Positions 44,974 through 53,342 of a DNA stretch of 64,000 bases are shown here, one piece after another. The position numbers and the translations under genes were made by a program. Position 1 is the first letter of the stretch. Every line of letters begins with the position of its first letter. Location: contig JAKSLE010000007.1 in assembly GCA_024401365.1 (NCBI GenBank), positions 62,001 through 126,000 of the forward strand, in the 5' to 3' direction. Source of the DNA: Bacteroidales bacterium (GTDB lineage Bacteria > Bacteroidota > Bacteroidia > Bacteroidales > Marinilabiliaceae). Below the pieces are notes generated by a model. It saw nothing but the letters and a program-made list of their open reading frames with translations, was not told the DNA's origin and searched no databases.

Positions 44974-47328
44974 TCACTCATTCTTTATTACCTCGGCTGG
45001 ATTCTGCTTGACCGCCGTATTGACACACCAAAAGATGGTAAGGAAAATGACAACAGCCACTATGATAAAAATAAGCGGCATGAGCCACCACGCTATCGGC
45101 ACCTGTTGGATATACGACGAAAGCCACTCCTTCATAATCATATAACCTATTGGGAATGCAAAGACCGCACTGACAAGAAGAGGAACAAGCTGTCTTTTAA
45201 GGAACATGGTCAAAACCTGACAAGCCGTTGCACCATGCACCTTACGGAGCGCTATCTCCTTCTTACGCTGCTCCAACGAGAGCGAGAGCAACGAAAAGAC
45301 GCCAAAGAGAGAGACTATGAGCGATACCACAGCAATAACGATGAGAACGTCGAGCAACAACGACTCCTTGTAGAGCAGTTCATCAAATCGTTGCTCATTA
45401 TCCACAAATCTGTATACCTGGTCTTCAATTCCTTCTCTGGTCATGAACTCTTCCATGCCATAAACAAAATCAGATTTGCAGCCTTCAGCTACCTTAAACG
45501 TTATACCGACACCTTCGTTCGTGTATGAATTATTGCTATACAACAATGCTCCCGGCTCCCCTGTCACGGATGAACAATAGATATTCTTGAGCACACCCGT
45601 AATGGTATAGCTTACTGCTCCTTGATAGTCAAGGATATCTATTGTGCTGCCTACTATACTGTCTCTATCAAGCATCTTGGCCATGGACTCATTGATAAGC
45701 AATTCATGGCTATCTGCTCTTGGAGCACTTCCTTCTTTCAACTTCAACCCCCAGAAATCTATCTCCTTGGGGATAATATCCACCATGGATACATCTATCT
45801 TCTGATTAGTCTTACTATCGGGACTAATCTTGACAGGCTTTAGCATATCCATAGGGAGAACCGGATACGAAGAGAATACCGTATCGACTACCAAAGGCGA
45901 ACTCTTTACGTAATCTATCAATGATGGTGGACAACGGAAAATACTCAATACGTTGTGTCTTTCATATCCTAAGTCGCGCGATGAGCTGAGATACCTTACC
46001 TGCATTATCATTACTGCAACACAGAAAAGCACACAAAGGCTTAAAGATATTTGCACTACGTTGCTTACCACATCTAAAACAGTAGAGGAATGGTGCGACT
46101 GATGCCCATAAAGGATACTTCTCTGCGTTACCTTCATGGTATATAGAGTGGTAACCACCGTGAGGACGACACAACCAACCAATACTACCAGGCAATACAT
46201 CACAACCTGAGCAATGAAAGATGCATTATCCATAGCAATCTCTGCATACTCCACAAAAAATGGCTTGATGAAATATATGACAAGAGCCCCTACGAGAGCC
46301 GACATGAAGAATATAACCAGAGTCTCTACGATATTCATCCAGACTATACCCCACTTGCCCGATCCAAGCATACGTCTGATAGCCAATGCACGACAGCGGA
46401 TACGCACCTGGATAATCATCGTTATATAATAATTACATAAGGCGCTGAAGATAATCAACAGACCTATAGCGCAGAATAGCAGGACATAGTTACTGCTGAA
46501 ACTATACTCGGCATCTGGATAATATACACGCAGTTTACGAAGAGGAAGGAAGTCGAACTTCAGGTTAACATCCTCCGTTACCTCACTTGTCACAAAATTG
46601 GAGTAATACGACATGGTCACCTTCGTTTCTGCAGCTCTCTTGGACACTGCATCCACGTCTACACCTTCGTATAATTTTGCCCACAACACGACCCTATATA
46701 CACTTGGCGACATGCCATTCCATAAACCAAAGCACATGCCAGGTGGAAACAATGCTGAATTGCCAGGCATATCCTCAAATACACCTACTATCTTAACCTC
46801 TTCTACTGGCCTATTGCTCCAATCCAAACGGGTCAATGACCTGCCTACAACATCCTCTTGCCCTAGTTTATCTATTGCCCATTTTCGTGGAACCAGTATT
46901 TCATCAGGTGCAAGAAGTTCACCTCGACCTGACAGAATATTGAGATTGAGTACTTTGCTGAGATTCGATGGTCCATAGTCAATTTGTATAATGTCATCCA
47001 CATCCTTGAAATTGACTCCATCAGGATACCATACGTACAATTCCTCTATCTCTGGACAGTATTTCTTAAGTGCCTCAATTTTTTCTGCTATAGCATCTCG
47101 AACTCCATAATCTGCACAATCAGGCTGGAACTTTGCACTTCCTTCTGAGAGTAGATATGTTCTATCTGCATCTTCTATGAAATCTTCAAACGAATTGATG
47201 TAATTGAGCCATAGAGAAGAGAGTGCAAAACAGGTCATCCCCACAGAAAGACCAATGAGACAAATGATTGTTTGCAGACGGTGTTTCAAGATATTTCGAA
47301 TAGCTATTTTTAGATAGTGAATAAACAT
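44974..47328 (-). CDS. FtsX/MacB-type ABC transporter permease
   Basis: 784 residues with the duplicated MacB_PCD-FtsX layout: N-terminal helix (MFIHYLKIAIRNILKHRLQTIICLIGLSVGMTCF), periplasmic domain, three helices near 280-400, a second periplasmic domain, and three C-terminal helices (VLIVIAVVSLIVSLFGVFSLLSLSLEQRKKEIALRKVHGA). The ...RKKEIALRKVHGA motif is diagnostic. Such permeases need a separate LolD/MacB ATPase, not encoded in this window. Likely export of peptides or lipids or envelope stress response. The upstream region looks sigma-54-dependent. Confidence 0.9.
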   Translation of the reverse strand: MFIHYLKIAIRNILKHRLQTIICLIGLSVGMTCFALSSLWLNYINSFEDFIEDADRTYLLSEGSAKFQPDCADYGVRDAIAEKIEALKKYCPEIEELYVWYPDGVNFKDVDDIIQIDYGPSNLSKVLNLNILSGRGELLAPDEILVPRKWAIDKLGQEDVVGRSLTRLDWSNRPVEEVKIVGVFEDMPGNSALFPPGMCFGLWNGMSPSVYRVVLWAKLYEGVDVDAVSKRAAETKVTMSYYSNFVTSEVTEDVNLKFDFLPLRKLRVYYPDAEYSFSSNYVLLFCAIGLLIIFSALCNYYITMIIQVRIRCRALAIRRMLGSGKWGIVWMNIVETLVIFFMSALVGALVIYFIKPFFVEYAEIAMDNASFIAQVVMYCLVVLVGCVVLTVVTTLYTMKVTQRSILYGHQSHHSSTVLDVVSNVVQISLSLCVLFCVAVMIMQVRYLSSSRDLGYERHNVLSIFRCPPSLIDYVKSSPLVVDTVFSSYPVLPMDMLKPVKISPDSKTNQKIDVSMVDIIPKEIDFWGLKLKEGSAPRADSHELLINESMAKMLDRDSIVGSTIDILDYQGAVSYTITGVLKNIYCSSVTGEPGALLYSNNSYTNEGVGITFKVAEGCKSDFVYGMEEFMTREGIEDQVYRFVDNEQRFDELLYKESLLLDVLIVIAVVSLIVSLFGVFSLLSLSLEQRKKEIALRKVHGATACQVLTMFLKRQLVPLLVSAVFAFPIGYMIMKEWLSSYIQQVPIAWWLMPLIFIIVAVVIFLTIFWCVNTAVKQNPAEVIKNE

Positions 47329-47362
47329 GACTATTTATATTTGCAAGTTACTCTATAGCTGT

Positions 47363-47379
47363 GTCAAAAAGCATGCCAA
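47363..47379 (-). promoter_or_regulatory. Sigma-54-like promoter of the FtsX permease
   Basis: Reverse strand TTGGCATGCTTTTTGAC fits the -24/-12 pattern YTGGCACGRNNNTTGCW with GG and TTG correctly spaced and C-to-T and C-to-A changes. It would start transcription about 24 bases before the ATG. No TAnnTTTG element was found here. Confidence 0.5.
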
Positions 47380-47436
47380 CACTATAACCTACTGATTGGC
47401 CGACAGTTAGCCTCATATTTACCATTGTGTTAAACC

Positions 47437-47473
47437 GTGCGTTTTCGCACACTTAGAACGTGCATTTTCGCAC
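47437..47473. promoter_or_regulatory. Tandem palindromes, probable enhancer-binding sites
   Basis: GTGCGTTTTCGCAC (47437-47450) and GTGCATTTTCGCAC (47460-47473), centres 23 bp apart, about 60-95 bp upstream of the sigma-54-like element. Each is a 4-5 bp inverted repeat around TTTT and each is followed by ACACT-like sequence (ACACTTA, ACTAT). Confidence 0.55.
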
Positions 47474-47494
47474 ACTATCGATTATTATTACAAC

Positions 47495-50296
47495 TTATTT
47501 TGCGTAGTCCTTAGGCGTCACCCCATATTTCTCCTTGAATGTGGTAGAGAAATAACTGGTATCGGGAAATCCTACCTTAGTAGCCACTTCAGCAATGCTG
47601 TACTCTTTCTCTTTCAGCAACTTCGCAGCAGCTTCTAGTCGAAGATTTCGAATAAATCTAGATGTCGTATCTCCTGTCTGCTCTTTCAACTTACGGTTCA
47701 AATGCACTATACTTATTCCTATCTCATCGGCTATCTCAGCTATCGAGATATTCGGATCACTTAGATGCTTGTTGATTATCGTCAATATACGCTGCATCTG
47801 CCTATCTTCTTGAACGGGTTGCTGTGTCTCGTCTTCTGGCGCTGGTTCAATTGGCTTCTCTTCTTCCGACTTGTCTTCTACGGGTTCAACAGGGACAACC
47901 AATGGGGTGGGTGCCGACTTCGACTTGCTTGTCCTGAATATTTGCAATATTACAATGAGCAATGCCGTAAACACTACAACCTGCCTGAGCCACCAATAAA
48001 TGTCCATCTCGCCATGAACTACAATGGTCAACTCCAATGGAATGGACATATTACCCATACAATTGCCTTGTACCACAAGTTTATTCTCCCCTTCTTGAAG
48101 ATTATTGAACGTCAGGGTATTGGAATTATTGGGCAGGAATATGATTGGCTCGTCATTCAACTTGTACGAATAGGTAATATATTGGGCAAAGGCACATTTA
48201 TCCCTTGAAGCAAACTCCATACTGAATGAATTGTCTGATTTCGATAGATGAAACTCTCGCGTACGGAAAACTGCATCATCCATAATCTGATAATCTCCCG
48301 ACATGTCGCCATAGTGCTTCACTTCATTTAGGACCGAGAACTGCGACATGGATATACTCCACTGTGTAGTATCGCGATGTATCTGAGATGGCTTGAAGTA
48401 GGTAATACCTCCCATTCCGCCAAACCATACATACCCATCGGCTACCAGAGATGTATTATTAGAGAATTCACCCTCCTGAACACCATCACTACTATTATAT
48501 ATAGTAAAGGTAGAATCGGCTGGAGTATAGACAAACAATCCATGGTTTGTTCCCATCCAAAGATTGCCTGTCGGAGCTACCTCAATGGAATATATTATGG
48601 ACGCCGAAGCATCTGGCGAGTGTACGCTCTGCGTACGGGGAGCCTTATGCTTGCTCGCAATTTTTTTAATTTCGCCACTCTGCGCATCCATACTGATAAG
48701 GCCCACTGATGTACCTATCCATAGGGAATTATCAGGCCCCTTAGCTATATCGTACACTACATGTCCTCTGAGGTATATGCCATTTATATGCTTGGTATCC
48801 TTGAGGTCTATAGCACACAATCCATCGTACGAACCTACCCACAACACATCATCTTGTATATGCAACTTATTGATCCAACGGTTGATAACATTGTCTTGTG
48901 TCAAGTTTTTTCGTCGTGTCTCTGTATTCAAATCATAACATTGCAAACCACTACCCAATGTAGCTATCCAAAGTCGCCCCTTGCTATCTTCCAAGAAATC
49001 GTATATCGAAACATGACGCATATCCTCAAAACAGGGAAGTGTATTGCATCTGCCATTATCTATGTCAATCCATCCAAAGCCTTGTCCGTACGAACCATAC
49101 CATAGCCTGCCATGTTTGTCCTGATATAGCGACTTGACAACCGAGGGCACATCTTCTGAATCGTAGTGTACCGACGTCTTCCTGTCTGGCGCAAGTCTAT
49201 ATAGACCATCGTTGTCTGTTCCAACCCAATAATATCCCCTCTTATCCTTTGCCAAAGCAGTTATCGCATTGCTTCCTATAAGATTGTTCATATACGATTT
49301 ATACCCCATGTAATGAAATGGAGTATTGCTCTGTGGGTACATTATCACTCCCGACTGGAAAATACCAAGCCACAGCGTGGAGTTGTTGTCTTCTATTATT
49401 GTGTGAACCTTGAGCTTCTGCGGATTCATACTGATGCCGTCCAATATAACTTCCGTCACAGTATTCGTCTTCGGATCGTACAATTTCAACCCTGCACCAT
49501 CCGAGCCTACCAATATCTTGCCGTCATGTGTCACACACGCCGTAGTCTGAGTGACTCCTATATTGTTCAACTTGTTTATCTGTCTGATCTTATCTTCTTG
49601 CTCATAATACCTGAATACCTCTCCTGTCGATGAGATAAATATGGCATTACCATCAAAATCACGACACATAATGGTACACCAAACACCATTTGTGTCATAT
49701 TCTTTGAGCTCTCGCGTCCTGAGATTATACTTATATAATGGTCCTTGATAAACGTGAATCCAGAATGTATCACCTTTATCTATCATCAATTCTCCTCCAT
49801 TTTGCAGCTCTACAGGAGTGTCTTCTCGACTAACTATAATGGAATCGCCCCTCACTTCCAATGTCGACAACCGGTCTCCACAAGATACTATGCGGCCATC
49901 GGGCAACTCTAGCATGTGGGATATGTGACTGCTGAATGGTGTGCCGTCCGAATAGGTAGCCGGCTTGGAGAAACTATCGGTACGTGGATTATATAGCTGA
50001 ACCGTACGCTTTGTCGCTACATATAGTCGATGTTGAGAATCTTCATATAACTCTTGAACAAAATTATTACTTATCGAATGCGGATTGCCTTCTTCATTGT
50101 AGTACCTATGAAACCTATTGCCGTCATATCGGTTAAGCCCATACTCTGTAGCTGCCCATATCATATTGTCACTGTCAATAAAGAGCTCATTGATGAGCGA
50201 GCTCGACAAATCCGTATCAGCAGAAAAAATATGCACCTGCTGAGCACGAATTGTCAAACACATTATCGCATATATGACAATCAAATAATACTTCAT
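47495..50296 (-). CDS. Membrane regulator: propeller sensor, Y_Y_Y domain and AraC DNA-binding domain, no kinase
   Basis: ~933 residues; I use the ATG at 50296 (a GTG lies one codon upstream). Signal peptide (MKYYLIVIYAIMCLTIRAQ), two-component-regulator propeller repeats over ~20-680 (LINELFIDSDNMIWAATEYGLNRYDG; repeated LWIGT/WVGTDNDGLY units), a Y_Y_Y-type beta domain, and one membrane helix (VVVFTALLIVILQIF). An acidic proline-rich linker of ~50 residues leads straight into an AraC-type double helix-turn-helix (~838-934; ISIAEIADEIGISIVHLNRKL, IAEVATKVGFPDTSYFSTTF). The histidine kinase and receiver domains of hybrid two-component systems are absent. It faces the GH43 gene, its likely target. 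Confidence 0.9.
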   Translation of the reverse strand: MKYYLIVIYAIMCLTIRAQQVHIFSADTDLSSSLINELFIDSDNMIWAATEYGLNRYDGNRFHRYYNEEGNPHSISNNFVQELYEDSQHRLYVATKRTVQLYNPRTDSFSKPATYSDGTPFSSHISHMLELPDGRIVSCGDRLSTLEVRGDSIIVSREDTPVELQNGGELMIDKGDTFWIHVYQGPLYKYNLRTRELKEYDTNGVWCTIMCRDFDGNAIFISSTGEVFRYYEQEDKIRQINKLNNIGVTQTTACVTHDGKILVGSDGAGLKLYDPKTNTVTEVILDGISMNPQKLKVHTIIEDNNSTLWLGIFQSGVIMYPQSNTPFHYMGYKSYMNNLIGSNAITALAKDKRGYYWVGTDNDGLYRLAPDRKTSVHYDSEDVPSVVKSLYQDKHGRLWYGSYGQGFGWIDIDNGRCNTLPCFEDMRHVSIYDFLEDSKGRLWIATLGSGLQCYDLNTETRRKNLTQDNVINRWINKLHIQDDVLWVGSYDGLCAIDLKDTKHINGIYLRGHVVYDIAKGPDNSLWIGTSVGLISMDAQSGEIKKIASKHKAPRTQSVHSPDASASIIYSIEVAPTGNLWMGTNHGLFVYTPADSTFTIYNSSDGVQEGEFSNNTSLVADGYVWFGGMGGITYFKPSQIHRDTTQWSISMSQFSVLNEVKHYGDMSGDYQIMDDAVFRTREFHLSKSDNSFSMEFASRDKCAFAQYITYSYKLNDEPIIFLPNNSNTLTFNNLQEGENKLVVQGNCMGNMSIPLELTIVVHGEMDIYWWLRQVVVFTALLIVILQIFRTSKSKSAPTPLVVPVEPVEDKSEEEKPIEPAPEDETQQPVQEDRQMQRILTIINKHLSDPNISIAEIADEIGISIVHLNRKLKEQTGDTTSRFIRNLRLEAAAKLLKEKEYSIAEVATKVGFPDTSYFSTTFKEKYGVTPKDYAK

Positions 50297-50317
50297 CACT
50301 ACCTAAAAGCAATGCTA

Positions 50318-50325
50318 CAAAAATA
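50318..50325 (-). promoter_or_regulatory. -7 promoter element of the membrane regulator
   Basis: Reverse strand TATTTTTG, 22 bases before the start; no standard TTG. Confidence 0.35.
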
Positions 50326-50379
50326 AGGAGTTTTTTTAGACTTAGAGGCCATCTACGAGCATATATCCAAAAATTGGCT

Positions 50380-50421
50380 CTTTGTGTATTATACATTCTT
50401 CTTTGAATATTATACAAGTTT
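50380..50421 (+). promoter_or_regulatory. 21-bp-period direct repeat, candidate operator
   Basis: Two adjacent 21-base units sharing CTTTG..TATTATACA (50380-50400 and 50401-50421), 16 of 21 positions identical. The second ends ~31 bp before the -33 element of the GH43 promoter. AraC-type domains bind tandem half-sites two helical turns apart, so this is a good operator candidate for the divergent regulator. Confidence 0.5.
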
Positions 50422-50452
50422 GACTTTACTGCTTATTTTCAGCTTTTTAGAC

Positions 50453-50484
50453 TTGGAGGTTAAAAACAAAGTGATTTATATTTG
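50453..50484 (+). promoter_or_regulatory. Distal promoter of the GH43 gene
   Basis: TTG (50453-50455), 21 bases, TATATTTG (50477-50484). It would give a 5' leader of about 320 bases before the ATG at 50814. Confidence 0.55.
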
Positions 50485-50665
50485 CAGTGTAATCATCTGT
50501 AAAAACACACGTTAATTAGAGCATTTTTCCATAATACATAGAAAACAACACAACAAATAACATAGTTACACGACAGAAATCACGCAAGCGAATATTTAGG
50601 ATTTTTTCCTACACCCCCTAGGGTTTATAATACCTTGTATATGTACACAAAAAGATGATAGTACG

Positions 50666-50692
50666 TTCCTCCATGGGCAACCATGGCAGGAA
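50666..50692. promoter_or_regulatory. Palindrome with GCAA loop upstream of GH43
   Basis: TTCCTCCATGG, GCAA, CCATGGCAGGAA: 11 pairs with one bulged base. No T-run follows. Either a leader-RNA hairpin or a protein-binding palindrome, 50 bp upstream of the proximal promoter. Confidence 0.45.
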
Positions 50693-50741
50693 TGTGCCAT
50701 CTTCTAATTTTAAAAGAAAGAGCACTTCACGACATATCTTC

Positions 50742-50774
50742 TATCTTTGATTTCTGAAAAAATAAATACATTTG
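50742..50774 (+). promoter_or_regulatory. Proximal promoter elements of the GH43 gene
   Basis: Two consensus -7 elements: TATCTTTG (50742-50749) and TACATTTG (50767-50774). The TTG of the first lies 17 bases before the second. The second is 39 bases before the ATG. Confidence 0.45.
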
Positions 50775-50813
50775 TATTCGAAGCTATTTTTCTAATAACT
50801 AATACTTGATAGC

Positions 50814-52484
50814 ATGTTCAAAAGACTAACACAACGACTTAAATCACTTGCAGCGGTATCCTTGTTGGCATTGACAATGGGCTGCACCGCACAGGAAACC
50901 TACCGCAACCCTATCATCAATGCCGATGTACCGGATATGTCCCTCTGCCGCGTAGGCGATTATTACTACCTCATAAGTACCACTATGCATTTGATGCCTG
51001 GTGCTCCTATCATGCGTTCTACCGACATGAAGAACTGGGAGACTATCTCTTATGTCTTCGACAAGATAAATGATGGCGACAGATACGACCTCAAGGATAA
51101 CAAGACCGTATACGGACAGGGACAGTGGGCTTCGTCTATCCGCTACCACAACGGCAAGTTCTATGTCTGGTTTACAGCAAATGGCGCTCCTGGCAAGGGA
51201 TTTATATATACTGCCGATAAGGCCGAGGGGCCATGGAAACTTATTCAGCGCCCTCGCCACCTGCACGATGGCTCTCTTTTCTTCGATGACGATAATCGCG
51301 TATATATCTTCTGCGAGACAGGACACCTCGTCGAACTGAATGAGGATCTTTCCGACGTAAAGGAGGGCGGTACAGATATGATCCTCTTCGAACGTGATGC
51401 CGAGGAGCAGGGCGCACTACTCGAGGGTAGCAGCGTATTCAAGCACAATGGCAAGTACTACCTCTGCATGATATCTATGAAGTGGGGAGTTCCTAATCGC
51501 TACCGCCGCGAGGTTTGCTATCGCGCCGACAAAATAACTGGCCCATACGAAAAGAAGGTCCTCATAGAAACACCTTTCGAAATGTATGGCGGCGTCGGCC
51601 AGGGGTGCTTGGTCGATAATGCCGATGGCTCATGGAGCTCTCTTATTTTCCAAGATCGCGATGGCATCGGACGCACACCATGCCTCCTCCCTGTAAGATG
51701 GGAAGATGGCTGGCCTATGCTGGGCGACGCCGAGGGTAAGGTGCCTAACGACTATAGCAAGCCTTACCAGTCAATGGAGGGCATCACTTCTTCCGACGAA
51801 TTCGACGGCAATGGCAAAATATATGGTTACGCCGGAGAGCAGGAGAGCAAACTCAAATTGTGCTGGCAGTGGAACCATAACCCTATCGACACATTTATCG
51901 ACCAAAATGGAAAAACAGAGAACGCATGGAGCATAACTGAACGTCCCGACTTTTTGCGTCTTCGCACTGCTCGCTTGGCAGATAATATTTTTAATGCGCC
52001 TAATACGTTGACTCAACGCATGACCGGACCCAAATGTAATGGAGCCATCAAAATGGATATCAGCAACATGAAGGATGGCGACCGCGCTGGCATCAGTGGC
52101 TTCCAAAGCGACTGTGGCGTACTTTCTGTGAAAAAGGACAATGGCAGTTGCAAAATAGTCCTCACTAAGGAGTCCATGAAACTCCAACGTGGCAATCGCG
52201 TTATCGACCACGTCGACGCCGAGGAGGTAATGTCTATCGATATCAATACGAATATAGTGTACCTACGCGTCTATGCCGATTTTCATGAAATGCACGACAT
52301 CTCATGGTATGAATATAGCCTCGATGGCGAAAATTGGACTAGAATAGGCGACGAAATACCTGTCAAATTCGATTACACCCGCTTCTTTATGGGCACCAAA
52401 TTCGCAATATTCAACTACGCCACACAAAACCTTGGCGGATATGTCGATGTCGATTGGTTCCATTATGAGGCCGACCTCCGCTAA
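50814..52484 (+). CDS. GH43-family glycosidase (beta-xylosidase / arabinofuranosidase type)
   Basis: 556 residues. Signal sequence MFKRLTQRLKSLAAVSLLALTMGC; lipidation at Cys24 or cleavage after TAQ are both possible. Five-bladed GH43 propeller: base Asp in YRNPIINADVPDMSLCRVGDYYYL, the pKa-modulating Asp in the blade around LHDGSLFFDDDNRVYI, and the acid Glu in GALLEGSSVFKHNGKYYL. A C-terminal beta-sandwich (LTQRMTGPKCNGAIKMDISN..., ~380-556) matches the GH43_12-type accessory domain. Substrate is probably xylan or arabinan oligosaccharides. It stands alone opposite the membrane AraC-type regulator. Confidence 0.9.
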   Translation: MFKRLTQRLKSLAAVSLLALTMGCTAQETYRNPIINADVPDMSLCRVGDYYYLISTTMHLMPGAPIMRSTDMKNWETISYVFDKINDGDRYDLKDNKTVYGQGQWASSIRYHNGKFYVWFTANGAPGKGFIYTADKAEGPWKLIQRPRHLHDGSLFFDDDNRVYIFCETGHLVELNEDLSDVKEGGTDMILFERDAEEQGALLEGSSVFKHNGKYYLCMISMKWGVPNRYRREVCYRADKITGPYEKKVLIETPFEMYGGVGQGCLVDNADGSWSSLIFQDRDGIGRTPCLLPVRWEDGWPMLGDAEGKVPNDYSKPYQSMEGITSSDEFDGNGKIYGYAGEQESKLKLCWQWNHNPIDTFIDQNGKTENAWSITERPDFLRLRTARLADNIFNAPNTLTQRMTGPKCNGAIKMDISNMKDGDRAGISGFQSDCGVLSVKKDNGSCKIVLTKESMKLQRGNRVIDHVDAEEVMSIDINTNIVYLRVYADFHEMHDISWYEYSLDGENWTRIGDEIPVKFDYTRFFMGTKFAIFNYATQNLGGYVDVDWFHYEADLR

Positions 52485-52560
52485 TGCTCGTTACACACTA
52501 TTTAACAGTATAATGAGCAAAAAAATGCAACTAACTGTTCCATATCGAAGTAAAATTCAG

Positions 52561-52568
52561 TACTTTTG
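52561..52568 (+). promoter_or_regulatory. -7 promoter element of the NifU-like/GGGtGRT operon
   Basis: TACTTTTG with a TTC 20 bases upstream. It lies over an in-frame ATG at 52566, which rules that ATG out and supports the start at 52623. Confidence 0.55.
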
Positions 52569-52622
52569 CGAGGTTTTAGGCATATTATGCCCAAATTGAA
52601 AATAAAACAAAAAAAAGACGAT

Positions 52623-53324
52623 ATGATTTATTCACACGAAGTTGAACACATGTGTGTCGTTCAAAAAGGTCCTAAGCACGGTCCTGCCCCAATCCCAGAA
52701 GAGGGTAAGTGGGTAAAAGCAACTGAGATCAAAGATATTTCAGGTCTTACTCATGGTATTGGCTGGTGTGCTCCACAGCAGGGTGCTTGTAAGCTTACAC
52801 TTAACGTTAAGGAGGGTGTTATCGAAGAGGCTCTCGTTGAGACTATCGGTTGCTCTGGTATGACTCACTCAGCTGCTATGGCTGCAGAGATTCTCCAAGG
52901 CAAGACTCTTCTCGAGGCTCTTAATACCGACCTCGTTTGCGACGCTATCAATACTGCTATGCGCGAGCTCTTCCTCCAGATCGTTTACGGACGTACACAG
53001 TCTGCATTCTCTGAGGGTGGTCTTATCATCGGTGCTGGTCTTGAGGACCTTGGCAAGGGTCTTCGTTCACAGGTAGGTACACTCTACGGTACAAAGGCAA
53101 AGGGCGTACGTTACCTCGAGATGGCAGAGGGTTACATCAACCGTATCGCTCTCGACAAGGACGACCAGGTTTGCGGTTACGAGTTCATCCACTTCGGTAA
53201 GTTCATGGAAGAGGTTAAGAAGGGTACTGACGCTAATGAGGCTCTCAAGAAGGTTACAGGTACTTATGGCCGCTTCACAGCTGAGGCTGGTGCAGTTAAA
53301 TTTATTGACCCACGTAAAGAGTAA
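52623..53324 (+). CDS. NifU/IscU-like scaffold protein partnered with GGGtGRT
   Basis: 233 residues from the ATG at 52623 (in-frame ATGs at 52566 and 52587 are upstream; the first overlaps the promoter). The central part resembles an IscU/NifU scaffold: GIGWCAPQQGACKLTLNV, GVIEEALVETIGCSGMTHSAAMAAEIL. Cysteines at 11, 49, 56 and 77 plus a later LVCDAIN could ligate a cluster. Residues after 150 (GLEDLGKGLRSQVGTLYGTKAKGVRYLEMAEGY) are outside the classic scaffold. Codon use is strongly optimised. It is 18 bp before the GGGtGRT gene. Iron-sulfur role is inferred from fold and cysteines only. Confidence 0.8.
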   Translation: MIYSHEVEHMCVVQKGPKHGPAPIPEEGKWVKATEIKDISGLTHGIGWCAPQQGACKLTLNVKEGVIEEALVETIGCSGMTHSAAMAAEILQGKTLLEALNTDLVCDAINTAMRELFLQIVYGRTQSAFSEGGLIIGAGLEDLGKGLRSQVGTLYGTKAKGVRYLEMAEGYINRIALDKDDQVCGYEFIHFGKFMEEVKKGTDANEALKKVTGTYGRFTAEAGAVKFIDPRKE

Positions 53325-53328
53325 TAAT

Positions 53329-53335
53329 AGGAGGA
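53329..53335 (+). promoter_or_regulatory. Strong Shine-Dalgarno before the GGGtGRT gene
   Basis: AGGAGGA, 7 bases before the ATG at 53343. Canonical sites are rare in this phylum and this window. Confidence 0.7.
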
Positions 53336-53342
53336 CAGAAAA

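Larger units (their letters stand above)
50297..50813. other. 517-bp regulatory region between the membrane regulator and GH43
   Basis: No ORF of note. It holds the regulator's -7 element (50318), the direct repeat (50380-50421), the distal promoter (50453-50484), a CCCCCTAGGG-containing stretch near 50610-50630, the CCATGG palindrome (50666-50692) and the proximal promoter (50742-50774). Confidence 0.6.

Noticed and set aside
47437-47473. Tandem hairpins as a terminator for the membrane regulator gene
   Set aside because: Stems are only 4-5 bp and no T-run follows on the reverse strand; the regular 23-bp spacing fits protein binding better.
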